Positions 1 to 8,202 of a stretch of 49,200 nt of DNA are shown piece after piece. This DNA is from Rhodanobacteraceae bacterium. Its GTDB lineage: Bacteria > Pseudomonadota > Gammaproteobacteria > Xanthomonadales > Rhodanobacteraceae. Numbering within the stretch: position 1 is the stretch's first letter; every line of letters starts with the position of its first letter. The position numbers were made by a program, and so were the translations under genes. The stretch lies in the NCBI GenBank assembly GCA_009996615.1, contig JAACZU010000021.1, forward strand, positions 1-49,200. Reading direction: 5' to 3'. Below the pieces are notes generated by a model, which saw only the letters and a program-made list of their open reading frames with translations, searched no databases and was not told where the DNA came from.

Positions 1-198
1 CGCCACCAGGCGCGGCCGCGCGGGCCGGCCGGGCGCGGCGATCGGCGCCGGTGGCGGCGCCGCATCGGGCACCTGCAGCGCGCCCGCCGCCAAGGCGGCC
101 GCGGTCGCCCGCGTCAGCGCGAGTTTCTCCGTCGGGTCCGTGCAGGCAAGGCAGCGTGCGGCCGCGTCGAACAGGTTTCCGGTGGCCTCACTCGCCAT
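1..198 (-). CDS. DUF455 family (ferritin-like) protein, N-terminal part only
   Basis: Only the first 66 codons lie in the window; the gene runs off the left edge. The visible N-terminus contains NLFDAAARCLACTDPTEK followed by a Pro/Ala-rich stretch and PGRPARPRLV. I recognise this pattern from the start of DUF455 proteins, which carry a ferritin-like helical domain further along that is not visible here. The biochemical role of DUF455 is not established. The ATG at 198 is the only good start before the upstream intergenic repeat. The family call is moderate because the core domain lies outside the window. Confidence 0.6.
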   Translation of the reverse strand, partial: MASEATGNLFDAAARCLACTDPTEKLALTRATAAALAAGALQVPDAAPPPAPIAAPGRPARPRLVA

Positions 199-261
199 GT
201 TGCTCCACATCCTCTTAGACCCGCCCTGGCGCCCGAATCCTGGCGCCGGCCGAACAATGGC

Positions 262-343
262 CCGTCATTCCGGCGAAAGCCGGAATCCAGCTCTCATGCG
301 TGCCGGAGTAGAAACCTAGACCCTGGCTTTCGCCGGGACGACG
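262..343. repeat. Palindromic intergenic repeat (REP-like), copy 1
   Basis: Two arms face each other: CCGTCATTCCGGCGAAAGCC near 262-281 and CTGGCTTTCGCCGGGACGAC near 323-342. They match after reverse complementing apart from small differences. The same family recurs at 14492-14573 and as a half copy at 23876-23903. The rest of the 199-615 gap holds no convincing gene. It has an 8-bp perfect hairpin at 422-443 (CGCAAACC/GGTTTGCG) and a half REP at about 533-560 (GCATCGCGGCTTCCGCCGCT) just downstream of the purF stop. Confidence 0.75.
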
Positions 344-615
344 ACGCGCGGAGCGGACACGCGACGCGAACTCCGCGCCGGCCTCGCCCCGCATTATCCA
401 TGACAATAACGCAGCAGAAGGCGCAAACCAGCCACGGTTTGCGTCAAGGAGTCGTTAAGGCCGGACGCAACGAACGGCATGACGCCGTGCGCGTCCGTGG
501 GAGGCACCTCAGCCCCGATGCGCTGGAACCGGAAGCATCGCGGCTTCCGCCGCTCCCACTGGGGCGATTCGGGGTGGCTCCTGCGGGTGGGACCGCGACG
601 GGCGCCGCCGGCGCC

Positions 616-2094
616 TCAGCCGGCTTCGCGCCGCTCGGCCTTGGCGCCGTCCGAGCGCGCGGACTCGAGGCTGCGCAGATAGGTCGGCTCGACCCCGGTC
701 ACGTATTCGCCGGAGAAGCACGAAGTGTCGAACTGCACGAGCGCCTCGTTGCCGTCGCGCACGGCCCAGATCAGGTCGTCGAGGTCCTGGTAGATCAGCT
801 TGTCGGCGCCGAGGATCCGTTCGACCTCCTCGACCGTGCGGTCGTGCGCGACCAGTTCGGACGTCACCGGCATGTCGATGCCGTAGATGTTCGGGTAGCG
901 CACCGGCGGCGCGGCCGAGGCGAGGTAGACCTTCTTCGCACCGGCCTCGCGCGCCATCTGGATGATCTGCTTGGAGGTCGTGCCGCGCACGATCGAATCG
1001 TCGACCAGCAGCACGTTCTTGTTGCGGAACTCGAGCGCGATCGGGTTGAGCTTTCTGCGCACCGATTTCACGCGCTCGCTCTGCCCCGGCATGATGAAGG
1101 TGCGGCCGATGTAGCGGTTCTTGACGAAGCCTTCGCGCACCGGCACGCCGAGCGCCTGCGCGAGCGGGCCGGCGGCCGTGCGCGAGGTGTCCGGGATCGG
1201 GATCACCGCGTCGATGTCGTGGTCCGGCATCAGGCGACGGATCTTCTCGCCGAGCTTTTCGCCCATGCGCAGGCGCGCCTTGTAGACCGACACGTCCTCG
1301 ATCATCGAATCGGGCCGCGCGAGGTAGACGTATTCGAAGATGCACGGCGCGTGCACGGCCGGTTCGGCGCACTGCTGCGTGAACAGCTGGCCGTCGAGCG
1401 TCATCAGCACCGCCTCGCCCGGCGCGACGTCGCGCAGCAGCTTGAAGCCGAGGATGTCGAGCGCGACCGACTCGGACGCGACCGCGTACTCCTTGCCGGT
1501 CGCGGTCGCGCGCTCGCCGAGCACGAGCGGCCGGATGCCGTGCCGGTCGCGGAACGCGAGCACGCCGCAGCCGAGCACCATCGTCACGACCGCGTAGCCG
1601 CCGACGCAGCGCGCATGCGTGCCGGCCACGGCCTTGAAGACGTGCTCCGGCGTCAGCGTGCGGCGGTCCTGCACCTGCAGCTCGTGCGCGAGCACGTTCA
1701 GCAGCACTTCCGAATCCGAATCGGTGTTGACGTGGCGGCGGTCCGCCTCGAACACCTCGCGGCGCAGCGCCTCGGTGTTGATCAGGTTGCCGTTGTGCGC
1801 CAGCGCGATGCCGTAGGGCGAATTCACGTACAGCGGCTGTGCCTCGGCCGCGGCCTCGGAGCCGGCGGTCGGGTAGCGGCAATGGCCGATGCCGACGCGC
1901 CCGCGCAGGCGCAGCATGCTGCCCTGGTCGAACACGTCACGCACCAGCCCCTGGCCCTTGTGCAGGCGCAGGCGGTTGCCGTCGATGGTGGCGATGCCGG
2001 CGGCATCCTGGCCGCGGTGTTGCAGGACGGTGAGCGCGTCGTAGAGCGCCGAAGCGACTTCCGACTGGCCGACGATGCCGATGATTCCGCACAT
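616..2094 (-). CDS. purF: Amidophosphoribosyltransferase (glutamine PRPP amidotransferase)
   Basis: This enzyme catalyses the committed step of purine synthesis: PRPP plus glutamine gives 5-phosphoribosylamine, in the cytoplasm. The protein has 492 residues, the usual length. It starts [10 protein letters not shown], so after Met removal Cys2 is the N-terminal nucleophile of the class II glutaminase domain; HRGQD (26-30) and RYPTAG (73-78) are further family segments. The C-terminal phosphoribosyltransferase domain has the PRPP loop [14 protein letters not shown] at 361-374. It lies 12 bp downstream of cvpA and is surely co-transcribed with it, as in Escherichia coli, where the order folC-dedD-cvpA-purF is the same. 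A long open frame on the opposite strand is a GC-driven shadow. Confidence 0.97.
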   Translation of the reverse strand: MCGIIGIVGQSEVASALYDALTVLQHRGQDAAGIATIDGNRLRLHKGQGLVRDVFDQGSMLRLRGRVGIGHCRYPTAGSEAAAEAQPLYVNSPYGIALAHNGNLINTEALRREVFEADRRHVNTDSDSEVLLNVLAHELQVQDRRTLTPEHVFKAVAGTHARCVGGYAVVTMVLGCGVLAFRDRHGIRPLVLGERATATGKEYAVASESVALDILGFKLLRDVAPGEAVLMTLDGQLFTQQCAEPAVHAPCIFEYVYLARPDSMIEDVSVYKARLRMGEKLGEKIRRLMPDHDIDAVIPIPDTSRTAAGPLAQALGVPVREGFVKNRYIGRTFIMPGQSERVKSVRRKLNPIALEFRNKNVLLVDDSIVRGTTSKQIIQMAREAGAKKVYLASAAPPVRYPNIYGIDMPVTSELVAHDRTVEEVERILGADKLIYQDLDDLIWAVRDGNEALVQFDTSCFSGEYVTGVEPTYLRSLESARSDGAKAERREAG

Positions 2095-2106
2095 GTTGGG
2101 GGCACT

Positions 2107-2667
2107 TCAGGTGGATGATGATTTGGACGGTACGGCCGCCTTGTCCAGCGGTGGCGGCGGCGACTGCAGCAGGGCCTCGGCCGGCTCGAGGTAGCGCGCC
2201 ACCTCGGCCGGCAGGTGTGCGCCGAGCCAATGCGCACCGTGCTCGAACCCCGGCAGCAATTGCGACTGCCGCCACCACGGATCGCGTGGAAACGGCGTGA
2301 AACCGAGCAGCAGCACGACCAGCACGACCAGCGCGAGCCCGCGCACGAGGCCGAACACCATGCCGAGCAGACGGTCGCTGCCGGACAGCCCGCTGCCTTC
2401 GACCAGCTTGCGCATCAGGAACGTCATGATCGCACCGGCGATCAGCACCGCCACGAAACACACCGCATAGGCCAGCAGCACGCGCACCGACGGGGTGGAA
2501 ATGCTGGCGGAAAACCGTTCCGCAAGGGCCGGCCCGAGCAGCCAGGCGACCCAGAACGCGCACGCCCACACCGCCAGCGCCAGCACCTCGCCGACGAAAC
2601 CGCGCCACAGGCCCATCAGCACGGACAGGCCGAGGATGGCGAGGATCGTGTAGTCGGCCCAGTTCAT
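2107..2667 (-). CDS. cvpA: CvpA family membrane protein
   Basis: This 186-residue inner-membrane protein starts MNWADYTILAILGLSVLMGLWRGF in frame, the standard CvpA opening, and has about four hydrophobic helices (roughly 5-25, 28-48, 60-82 and 100-122) and a polar C-terminal tail. CvpA was first linked to colicin V production in E. coli; its exact role is unclear. Its place immediately upstream of purF is the conserved arrangement. The start codon is only 7 bases from an intergenic repeat (2675-2761), and no Shine-Dalgarno sequence is visible before it. Confidence 0.9.
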   Translation of the reverse strand: MNWADYTILAILGLSVLMGLWRGFVGEVLALAVWACAFWVAWLLGPALAERFSASISTPSVRVLLAYAVCFVAVLIAGAIMTFLMRKLVEGSGLSGSDRLLGMVFGLVRGLALVVLVVLLLGFTPFPRDPWWRQSQLLPGFEHGAHWLGAHLPAEVARYLEPAEALLQSPPPPLDKAAVPSKSSST

Positions 2668-2674
2668 TGGAATG

Positions 2675-2761
2675 CCGGGAATGGAGAATGGGGAATGGGG
2701 AATCGAAACGGCACTAACTTGCCGTCGATTTGCCGATTCCCGATTCCCGATTCCCGATTCA
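2675..2761. repeat. GGGAATGGGGAATCG inverted-repeat element between dedD-like and cvpA
   Basis: A left arm of GGGGAATGGGGAATCG-type units and a right arm of CGATTCCCGATTCCC units flank a short variable centre. The element fills the whole 91-bp gap. Its right edge supplies part of the dedD-like TGA stop codon (2759-2761), and its left edge lies 7 bases before the cvpA ATG. It belongs to the family also found at 5095-5325, 17034-17212, 19993-20103, 21411-21540 and 22242-22355. Confidence 0.8.
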
Positions 2762-3676
2762 CGGCTGTGTAACGATCATGCCGTCGAGCTTGAGCTTGTC
2801 CTTGAGGCTCGCGCGCAGCTTGTCGGCGGCGGCGCGGTCGACCTCCGGGCCGGCGCGGACGCGCCACAGCGTGGTGCCGTTGGCGTCGACCTTGTCGACG
2901 AACGCGGGGAAGCCGGCGCCCCTGACGCGGTCGCGCAGCTTGTTCGCATCATCGGCGGTCTTGAGCGCACCGAGCTGCACCGCCCAGCCGCCGGCGCGGT
3001 TCGCCGGCAGCGCGGTGACCGGCGCATCGGCCTTCGCATCGGTCGCGAGCTGCACCACGCTGCCCGGCACCGCCGGCTTGAGCTGCTTGATGCGCAGGCG
3101 CGCCGCCTCGGCCGCGGCGCGGTCGGCGAACGGGCCCACGCGCACGCGCTGGGCCGCCTTGCCTTGGAACTCGCTGGCCTCGATGAAGGCCGGGAAACCG
3201 CCCTGCTTGAGCGCCGTCACCAGCTCGTCGGCGTTCTTTGCCGTCGCGTAGACGCCCAGGTGCACGAAGAACTGGCCGTTCGCGGCCTGTCCCGGCGCCG
3301 GCTTTGGCGCTTCCGCGACCGGCGCCGGCTTCGGCGCCTCGGGCACCGGTTTGGCGGCCGGCGCGGGCGCTGGCGCAGCCGTCGGCTCGACAGGCGTTGC
3401 GACCGCAGGCTTCGGCGCGGTGGCCGTGTCGACCGTGGCCACGGTATCGGGTGCGGTCGCGGCGGGCGAACTCGCGGCCGGCGCACGCGCCGGCTCGGTC
3501 GGCAGGACACGGGTCTGGAACTCGCGATCCGGCGCCGGCGGGATCGCCAGGCTGGTCGTCTCGATCTCACCGGACTTCTGCGGCGCCCGGTCGGACATGA
3601 TCATCGGCACGAAGATCACGGCCAGCGCGATCAGTACGGCGGCACCCAGCAGGCGCTGTTTCAGCGACAAATCCAT
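2759..3676 (-). CDS. dedD: SPOR-domain cell-division protein, DedD-like
   Basis: The 305-residue protein has a short cytoplasmic N-terminus (MDLSLKQRL), one membrane helix at about 8-26, a long Ala/Pro-rich linker (about 45-130) and two SPOR domains at about 134-209 and 229-305. SPOR domains bind denuded septal peptidoglycan, so the protein should sit at the division site with its bulk in the periplasm. E. coli DedD has one SPOR domain, so the second copy is a difference. The ATG at 3676 was chosen over an upstream one at 3739 because MDLSLKQ is the family start and a TATAAT-like -10 lies at 3705-3710. The final TGA is partly built from the adjoining repeat. Gene order supports the name. Confidence 0.85.
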   Translation of the reverse strand: MDLSLKQRLLGAAVLIALAVIFVPMIMSDRAPQKSGEIETTSLAIPPAPDREFQTRVLPTEPARAPAASSPAATAPDTVATVDTATAPKPAVATPVEPTAAPAPAPAAKPVPEAPKPAPVAEAPKPAPGQAANGQFFVHLGVYATAKNADELVTALKQGGFPAFIEASEFQGKAAQRVRVGPFADRAAAEAARLRIKQLKPAVPGSVVQLATDAKADAPVTALPANRAGGWAVQLGALKTADDANKLRDRVRGAGFPAFVDKVDANGTTLWRVRAGPEVDRAAADKLRASLKDKLKLDGMIVTQP

Positions 3677-3704
3677 AAGCGGCACGCGTCGGAGAATCGC
3701 GGCG

Positions 3705-3710
3705 ATTATA
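3705..3710 (-). promoter_or_regulatory. Candidate -10 element for the dedD-like gene
   Basis: A perfect TATAAT on the minus strand lies 28 bases upstream of the ATG at 3676, in otherwise very GC-rich DNA. No convincing -35 is visible at the right spacing. The rest of the gap to folC (3711-3790) holds a half REP (AGGAGCGACTTTCGCCGCGAC, near 3752-3772). Confidence 0.4.
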
Positions 3711-3790
3711 CGCGCCTGCCCGCCCGATCCGTGCGCCATCCTGCCCGCCGGGCAGGAGCGACTTTCGCCGCGACGCTTCCGCGGCCGCCC

Positions 3791-5161
3791 TCAGGCGGCC
3801 TTCAAACCACGCGCCTGCGCGAATTCGAGCGCGGCCGCGGCGACGAAGAACGAGCCGAACGCGAGCACGCGGTCGCCCGGCCGGGCGGCCGCGAACGCCG
3901 CGGCAAGCGCGTCGGCGACCGTCGCGTGGGTCGAAGTGTCGGCCGGCAGGCCGAGCAGCGCGCCGAGCGCCGGTGCCGCGAGGCCACGCGGCGAATCGCC
4001 GTCGAGGCCGGCCAGGAACCAGTCGTCGACTGCGCCGGCGAGCGCGGCGTGCACGCCGCGCACGTCCTTGTCGCCGAGCGCACCGAACACGGCCAGCGTG
4101 CGCCCCGCGGCGCGTTGCGCGCGCAGCCAGTCGGCCAGCACGCGCGCGGCCTGCGGGTTGTGGGCGACGTCGACGATGAGTTCGGGTAGGCCGCCGAAGC
4201 GCTGCAGACGCGCGCCGACGCGGGCGTCGGCGACGCCGCGCGCGATCGCCGCCGGATGCCAGCCGAGGCGGTCGCGCAGCGCGTACAGCGCGGCGATCGC
4301 GGCGGCGGCGTTGTCGAGCTGGCAGGCGGCGGCGAGGCCGGGTCGCGGCAGGTCCAGCGCAGGTGCCGACTCGCCATCGTCCGGCCAGCCGTGCCAGCGC
4401 CAGCCGCCGGCGCGCACCTCGACCTGGAAATCGCGGCCAGCCACGCGCAGCTCGGCGCCGGTGCGCGCGGCCGCGTCAAGCAGCCCGCGCGGCGGCACGC
4501 GTTCACCGACGATCGCGGCGCGGCCGGCGCGGAAGATGCCGGCCTTCTCGCGGCCGATGCTGTCGCGGTCGTTGCCGAGCCAGTCCTGGTGGTCGAGGTC
4601 GACCGTGGTCACGATCGCGGCGTCGGCATCGATCAGGTTGACCGCATCGAGGCGACCGCCGAGGCCGACCTCGAGCACGGCGACGTCGAGCGCGCTGTCG
4701 GCGAACAGCAGCAGCGCCGCCAGCGTGCCGAATTCGAAATAGGTCAGCGGGATCGGCTGGATTGAATCGGCGCCACGCGCGGCCTCGATGCGTGCGAACG
4801 CGTCGACCAACGCCGCATCGTCGGCCTCGACACCGGCCACGCGCACGCGTTCGTTGTAGCGCAGCAGGTGCGGCGAGGTGTACGCGCCGACGCGCTTGCC
4901 GGCGGCGCCGAGCATCGCCTCGAGGAACGCCACCGTCGAGCCCTTGCCGTTGGTGCCGCCGACCGTGATCACGACCGGCGCCGGCGCCGGCGCGCCGAGC
5001 CGCCGCCAGACCTCGCGCACGCGCTCGAGACCGAGCTCGATCGCGCGCGGGTGGGTGCGTTGCTGGTAGTCCAGCCAGTCGGCCAGCGAGCCGGGATTGG
5101 GGATTGGAGATGGGGGATTGGGAAAAGCGGGCACGGCACGGATCCAGAGCGCGGCTGCCAC
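3791..5161 (-). CDS. folC: Dihydrofolate synthase / folylpolyglutamate synthase
   Basis: This Mur-ligase-like ATPase adds glutamate to dihydropteroate and to folates in the cytoplasm. The P-loop GGTNGKGS is at residues 68-75 of the longest reading, followed by the TSPHLLRYNERVR segment and the C-terminal Mur-ligase domain (VDVAHNPQAAR). Length (456 or fewer residues) is normal. The N-terminus is odd: before LADWLDYQQRTHPRAIELG, residues 13-24 (PNPPSPIPNPG region) are translated from an intergenic repeat, and no ATG is available. In-frame GTG codons at 5161 and 5134 are the candidate starts, neither with a clear ribosome-binding site. It heads the folC-dedD-cvpA-purF block. Confidence 0.9.
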   Translation of the reverse strand: MAAALWIRAVPAFPNPPSPIPNPGSLADWLDYQQRTHPRAIELGLERVREVWRRLGAPAPAPVVITVGGTNGKGSTVAFLEAMLGAAGKRVGAYTSPHLLRYNERVRVAGVEADDAALVDAFARIEAARGADSIQPIPLTYFEFGTLAALLLFADSALDVAVLEVGLGGRLDAVNLIDADAAIVTTVDLDHQDWLGNDRDSIGREKAGIFRAGRAAIVGERVPPRGLLDAAARTGAELRVAGRDFQVEVRAGGWRWHGWPDDGESAPALDLPRPGLAAACQLDNAAAAIAALYALRDRLGWHPAAIARGVADARVGARLQRFGGLPELIVDVAHNPQAARVLADWLRAQRAAGRTLAVFGALGDKDVRGVHAALAGAVDDWFLAGLDGDSPRGLAAPALGALLGLPADTSTHATVADALAAAFAAARPGDRVLAFGSFFVAAAALEFAQARGLKAA

Positions 5162-5325
5162 CTTGGGGTGGAAAGCCGGAATTGGGGATACGGGATTGGG
5201 GATTCGGCAGAGCAGGCCTTCGCCGGTCCCAAACCCATCTGGTCGTCAGTTCGAATGCCGGGCCTGGGATTGGGACAGGCGGCTTTCACTAATCTCAAAT
5301 CCCCAATCCCGAATCCCGGCCCTAC
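5095..5325. repeat. GGGATTGGGGATT inverted-repeat element between rhomboid gene and folC
   Basis: Units of the type GGGATTGGGGATTGG at 5095-5122 and 5174-5202, and the opposite orientation CCCCAATCCCGAATCCCGG at 5303-5321, flank a longer centre that contains CAGGCCTTCGC, a string also present in the 17034-17212 copy. The element overlaps the 5' end of folC and touches the TAG stop of the rhomboid gene at 5322-5324. It may be two nested copies. Confidence 0.75.
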
Positions 5326-5954
5326 CGCATCAAGATCCGCCGCGGCTTGACCGGCAGCTTGCCGCGCCAGTACTCGATCAGCACGAAGCCGCCGGCCATA
5401 CCGCCCAGATGCGCGAAATGCGCGACGCCGGCCTGCGTGCCGGTGACGCCGAGGAACAACTCGATCGCGCCGTAGCCGGTCACGAACAGCCAGGCCGGCA
5501 TCGGGATCGGCGGGAACAGCAGCATGATGCGCGAATGCGGGTACATCATGCCGTAGGCGAGCAGCAGGCCGAACACGCCGCCGGAGGCGCCGAGCGTCGG
5601 GTAGTAGCCGCCGGTGAAGAAGTGCACGACCGCGAGCTGGGCCAGCGCGGCGCCGATCACGCTGACGAAGTAGTACAGCGCAAACGGGCGCGAGCCGAAC
5701 AACTGCTCGATCGCGCCGCCGAACATCCACAGCGCGAACATGTTGAACGCGATGTGCGTGAAGCCGCCATGCAGGAAGGCGTAGGTCACGACCTGCCAAG
5801 GCTCGAAACCGGGCACGTCGCCGTACATCGAGGGCCCGAGCGGCCACAGCGCGAAGTGCACGATCAGCGCATTGCCGGTCAGCATCTGCAGCAGGTAGAT
5901 CGCGATGTTGGCGATCAGCAGCGCGCGCGTCACGGGCGGCAGTTCGAACGGCAT
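5322..5954 (-). CDS. Rhomboid family intramembrane serine protease
   Basis: The 210-residue protein has six hydrophobic helices and the rhomboid catalytic signature: GASGG at 122-126 with Ser124 as nucleophile, and AHLGG with His182 as the partner. HGGFTHIAFNM at 62-72 contains the conserved helix-2 histidine and asparagine that stabilise the oxyanion. Rhomboids cut single transmembrane helices within the inner membrane. The substrate cannot be told from context. It lies upstream of folC on the same strand, separated by a large repeat. Confidence 0.92.
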   Translation of the reverse strand: MPFELPPVTRALLIANIAIYLLQMLTGNALIVHFALWPLGPSMYGDVPGFEPWQVVTYAFLHGGFTHIAFNMFALWMFGGAIEQLFGSRPFALYYFVSVIGAALAQLAVVHFFTGGYYPTLGASGGVFGLLLAYGMMYPHSRIMLLFPPIPMPAWLFVTGYGAIELFLGVTGTQAGVAHFAHLGGMAGGFVLIEYWRGKLPVKPRRILMR

Positions 5955-6110
5955 CGGAAAATCCAGGGGTGAAGGATCGGCGGCGCGGCGCGGTCAGCGC
6001 GGCGAAAGACCGAGGATGCGGGCAGCGCGGGTGCGAATCAATACGTGCGATGCGAGACGTCAGCGGCGAGACGGGCCCCCGGGCCACGCGGCGGTCGCCA
6101 CGGCTGGAGA

Positions 6111-6140
6111 GCATCGCGGCTAAAACCGCTCCGACAGGGG
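6111..6140. repeat. Half REP-like element
   Basis: GCATCGCGGCTAAAACCGCTCCGACAG-like sequence matches one arm of the complete REP palindrome at 28083-28156. It sits in the 209-bp gap between the rhomboid gene and the alkyltransferase-like gene. Nothing else is recognised in this gap. Confidence 0.6.
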
Positions 6141-6163
6141 TTCGGCATCCAACCACTCACCTC

Positions 6164-6544
6164 TCACTTCGCATCCCCGCCCATGCCCCACAGCAGTTCG
6201 TCCAGGTCGCGCTCCCAGCCGTGCCGGGCCAGATCGACGCGGCCGTTGACCACCAACACGGCTTCGGCGGCGAGCCGGCGCGCCTGTTCGCGGAACGCGC
6301 GGCTGCCGGGTGGAAACGCAAGACGGCCGTCGGCGCGCAGCACGCGGAACCACGGCAGTGCCCACGCCTCCGGCGCCTCGCGCAGCACGCGGCCGACCAG
6401 GCGTGCGCGCCCGGGCAGGCCGGCGCGCGAGGCGATCTCGCCGTAGCTGGCGACCCGCCCGGGCGGAATCGAGGCGACCACGCGCACGAGCGCGCGCTGC
6501 GCCGGCGGCAGGTCGGACGGCAGGTCGGCGCGGACTGACTTCAT
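6164..6544 (-). CDS. Alkyltransferase-like protein (ATL, MGMT DNA-binding domain)
   Basis: The 126-residue protein matches the C-terminal DNA-binding domain of O6-alkylguanine-DNA alkyltransferases, with the helix-turn-helix segment IPPGRVASYGEIASRAG (26-42) and RLVGRVLREAP. At the position of the reactive cysteine motif PCHR it has PWFR (64-67), so Trp65 replaces the alkyl-accepting Cys. Such ATL proteins bind alkylated guanine without repairing it and, in studied cases, hand the lesion to nucleotide excision repair. Length and replacement fit the family well. It stands alone, divergent from the next gene. Confidence 0.9.
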   Translation of the reverse strand: MKSVRADLPSDLPPAQRALVRVVASIPPGRVASYGEIASRAGLPGRARLVGRVLREAPEAWALPWFRVLRADGRLAFPPGSRAFREQARRLAAEAVLVVNGRVDLARHGWERDLDELLWGMGGDAK

Positions 6545-6589
6545 CGGCGCTGCACGCTAGCATAAGGCGCCCGATCGCCGGAGACCGTT

Positions 6590-6994
6590 GTGCAGAGTTT
6601 CGAACAGATCCGCTCCCACGTCGGCAGCCGGCATGCGCTGCGCACGAACGATCCGTACCTGATCAGCTTCGACCTCGCGCTCGCGGACGGCCGGCACCAG
6701 GGCGTTTACCTGGCCGAGATGGAAGATGAGGCGGGCACCAAGTACCTGCGCATCTCGACCCCGGTCGCGCCGTACACCGGCCTCGACGGCGCGCGCTGCC
6801 TGCGCTTCAACTGGGAGCAGCGCATCGGCTATCTCGCGGTCAGCGACCTCGAGGGCTCGCCCTACCTGCACCTGTGCGAAAACCGCCCGTACACGCTGCT
6901 GTCGGAGGCGGAGATCAACCGCGTGATCGAGGAACTGGGCTCGCTCGGCGACCGCATGGAGCAGGCGATCTCGCGCGGCGGCGACACGTTCTGA
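6590..6994 (+). CDS. Small acidic protein of unknown function
   Basis: A 134-residue cytoplasmic protein with a GTG start at 6590; no signal peptide or membrane segment. It is rich in charged residues, with a run of predicted strands (about 20-100) ending in an acidic helix (SEAEINRVIEELGSLGDRME, 104-123). The overall pattern reminds me of type III chaperone/YbjN-like folds, but I cannot prove this. Codon use is like its neighbours and it is convergent with the phosphate transporter, so it is likely a real housekeeping-type gene of the lineage. I do not assign a function. Confidence 0.65.
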   Translation: MQSFEQIRSHVGSRHALRTNDPYLISFDLALADGRHQGVYLAEMEDEAGTKYLRISTPVAPYTGLDGARCLRFNWEQRIGYLAVSDLEGSPYLHLCENRPYTLLSEAEINRVIEELGSLGDRMEQAISRGGDTF

Positions 6995-7004
6995 GGCAAC
7001 CCGC

Positions 7005-7042
7005 GGCGGGACGGGCGCCGGCGACGGCGCCGTGTCCCGCCC
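7005..7042. terminator. Candidate shared terminator hairpin between convergent genes
   Basis: A strong GC hairpin, GGCGGGAC-GGGCGCC pairing with GGCGCC-GTGTCCCGCC, fills most of the 55-bp space between the gene ending at 6994 and the convergent phosphate transporter ending at 7050. There is no T-run on either side, so it may only act as a 3' stabiliser. Confidence 0.4.
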
Positions 7043-7049
7043 TGCCCCG

Positions 7050-8183
7050 TCAGCGGACCAGTCCGAGCGCGCGGGCGCCCTCGACCAGCAGCCAGGCGAT
7101 TCCGCCGGTCACCGGCAGGGTCAGCAGCCACGCCCAGATCATGCGCTCGACGATCGTCCAGCGCACCGCGTTCATGCGCTTGGCCACGCCGACGCCGAGG
7201 ATCGCGGCGGAGATGTTGTGCGTGGTCGAGACCGGGATGCCGAAGTGCGAGGCGGTCAGGATGATGCTGGCGGAGGCAGTCTCGGCGACGAAGCCGTTGA
7301 TCGGGTGCAGCCGGACCATCTTGTGGCCGAGCGTCTTGATGATGCGCCAGCCGCCGGCGGCGGTACCGGCGGCCATGACCATCGCGCACAGCACCTTGAT
7401 CCACAGCGCGATCTCGAACTGCTTGCCGGCATCCTCCTCGATGCGCAGGAAGTGCAGCCACGCCGGCATGCCCTCGAACGTGCCGCTGGCGGTCGCGCCG
7501 GCCAGCGCCAGCGCGATGATGCCCATCGTCTTCTGCGCGTCATTGAGGCCGTGCGACAGGCCCATCGCGCTGGCCGACACGAGCTGCGCCTTGCCGAAGA
7601 ACAGGTTGGCGAAGCGCGTGCGCCCGAGCCGCTGCAGTGGGCCCTTGCGCGAGGCGAGGAACTCCATCAGCGAGAACAGCAGGCCCATCAGCAGCAGGCC
7701 GAGCACGAAGCCGGCCACCGGCGAGCCGATCATCGGCAGGATGACCTTCGGCACCACGCCCTTGTCGCCCCACCAGTGCGCGCCGCCCTGCGCCCAGATG
7801 ATCGCGTTCCAGTCGTTGCTGGCCGCGGCCAGCGCGGCGCCGCACAGGCCGCCGACCAGCGCGTGCGAGGAGCTCGACGGCAGGCCCCACCACCAGGTGA
7901 TCAGGTTCCAGACCACTGCGCCGAGCAGCGCGCAGATGAGGATGACCGGCGTGACCGCCACGAGGTTGGTGTCGATCAGGCCCGAGGCGATGGTCTTGGC
8001 CACCGCGGTACCGGCGAGCGCGCCGAGCAGGTTGGCACCTGCGGCCAGCAGCACCGCCTGGCCGGGAGAGAGGACCTTGGTCGCGACCACGGTCGCGATC
8101 GAATTGGCCGTGTCGTGAAAGCCGTTGATGTACTCGAACGCGAGCGCGATCACGACGACCAGCAGCACCAGGAGCAGTTCCAT
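7050..8183 (-). CDS. Low-affinity inorganic phosphate transporter, Pit family
   Basis: The 377-residue inner-membrane protein has about ten helices and the duplicated Pit signatures: GFHDTANSIATVVATK near the N-terminus and GLSHGLNDAQKTMGIIAL in the second half. Pit proteins import divalent-metal-phosphate complexes with protons. The start was set at MELLLVLL (8183) because of the ribosome-binding site AAGGAA just upstream and the family N-terminus. It lies 19 bp downstream of a DUF47 gene, the usual partner, so the two form an operon. Confidence 0.92.
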   Translation of the reverse strand: MELLLVLLVVVIALAFEYINGFHDTANSIATVVATKVLSPGQAVLLAAGANLLGALAGTAVAKTIASGLIDTNLVAVTPVILICALLGAVVWNLITWWWGLPSSSSHALVGGLCGAALAAASNDWNAIIWAQGGAHWWGDKGVVPKVILPMIGSPVAGFVLGLLLMGLLFSLMEFLASRKGPLQRLGRTRFANLFFGKAQLVSASAMGLSHGLNDAQKTMGIIALALAGATASGTFEGMPAWLHFLRIEEDAGKQFEIALWIKVLCAMVMAAGTAAGGWRIIKTLGHKMVRLHPINGFVAETASASIILTASHFGIPVSTTHNISAAILGVGVAKRMNAVRWTIVERMIWAWLLTLPVTGGIAWLLVEGARALGLVR

Positions 8184-8202
8184 CGACGTTCCTTGCGCCG
8201 GA

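Noticed and set aside
400-2118. A 572-codon open frame on the plus strand opposite purF
   Set aside because: It is antisense to a certain gene; its translation is Arg/His/Ala-rich without motifs, as expected from high GC at third positions.
5969-6538. Plus-strand frame across the repeat and opposite the ATL gene
   Set aside because: The ATL gene on the minus strand has clear family motifs; this frame has none and crosses a REP half-site.
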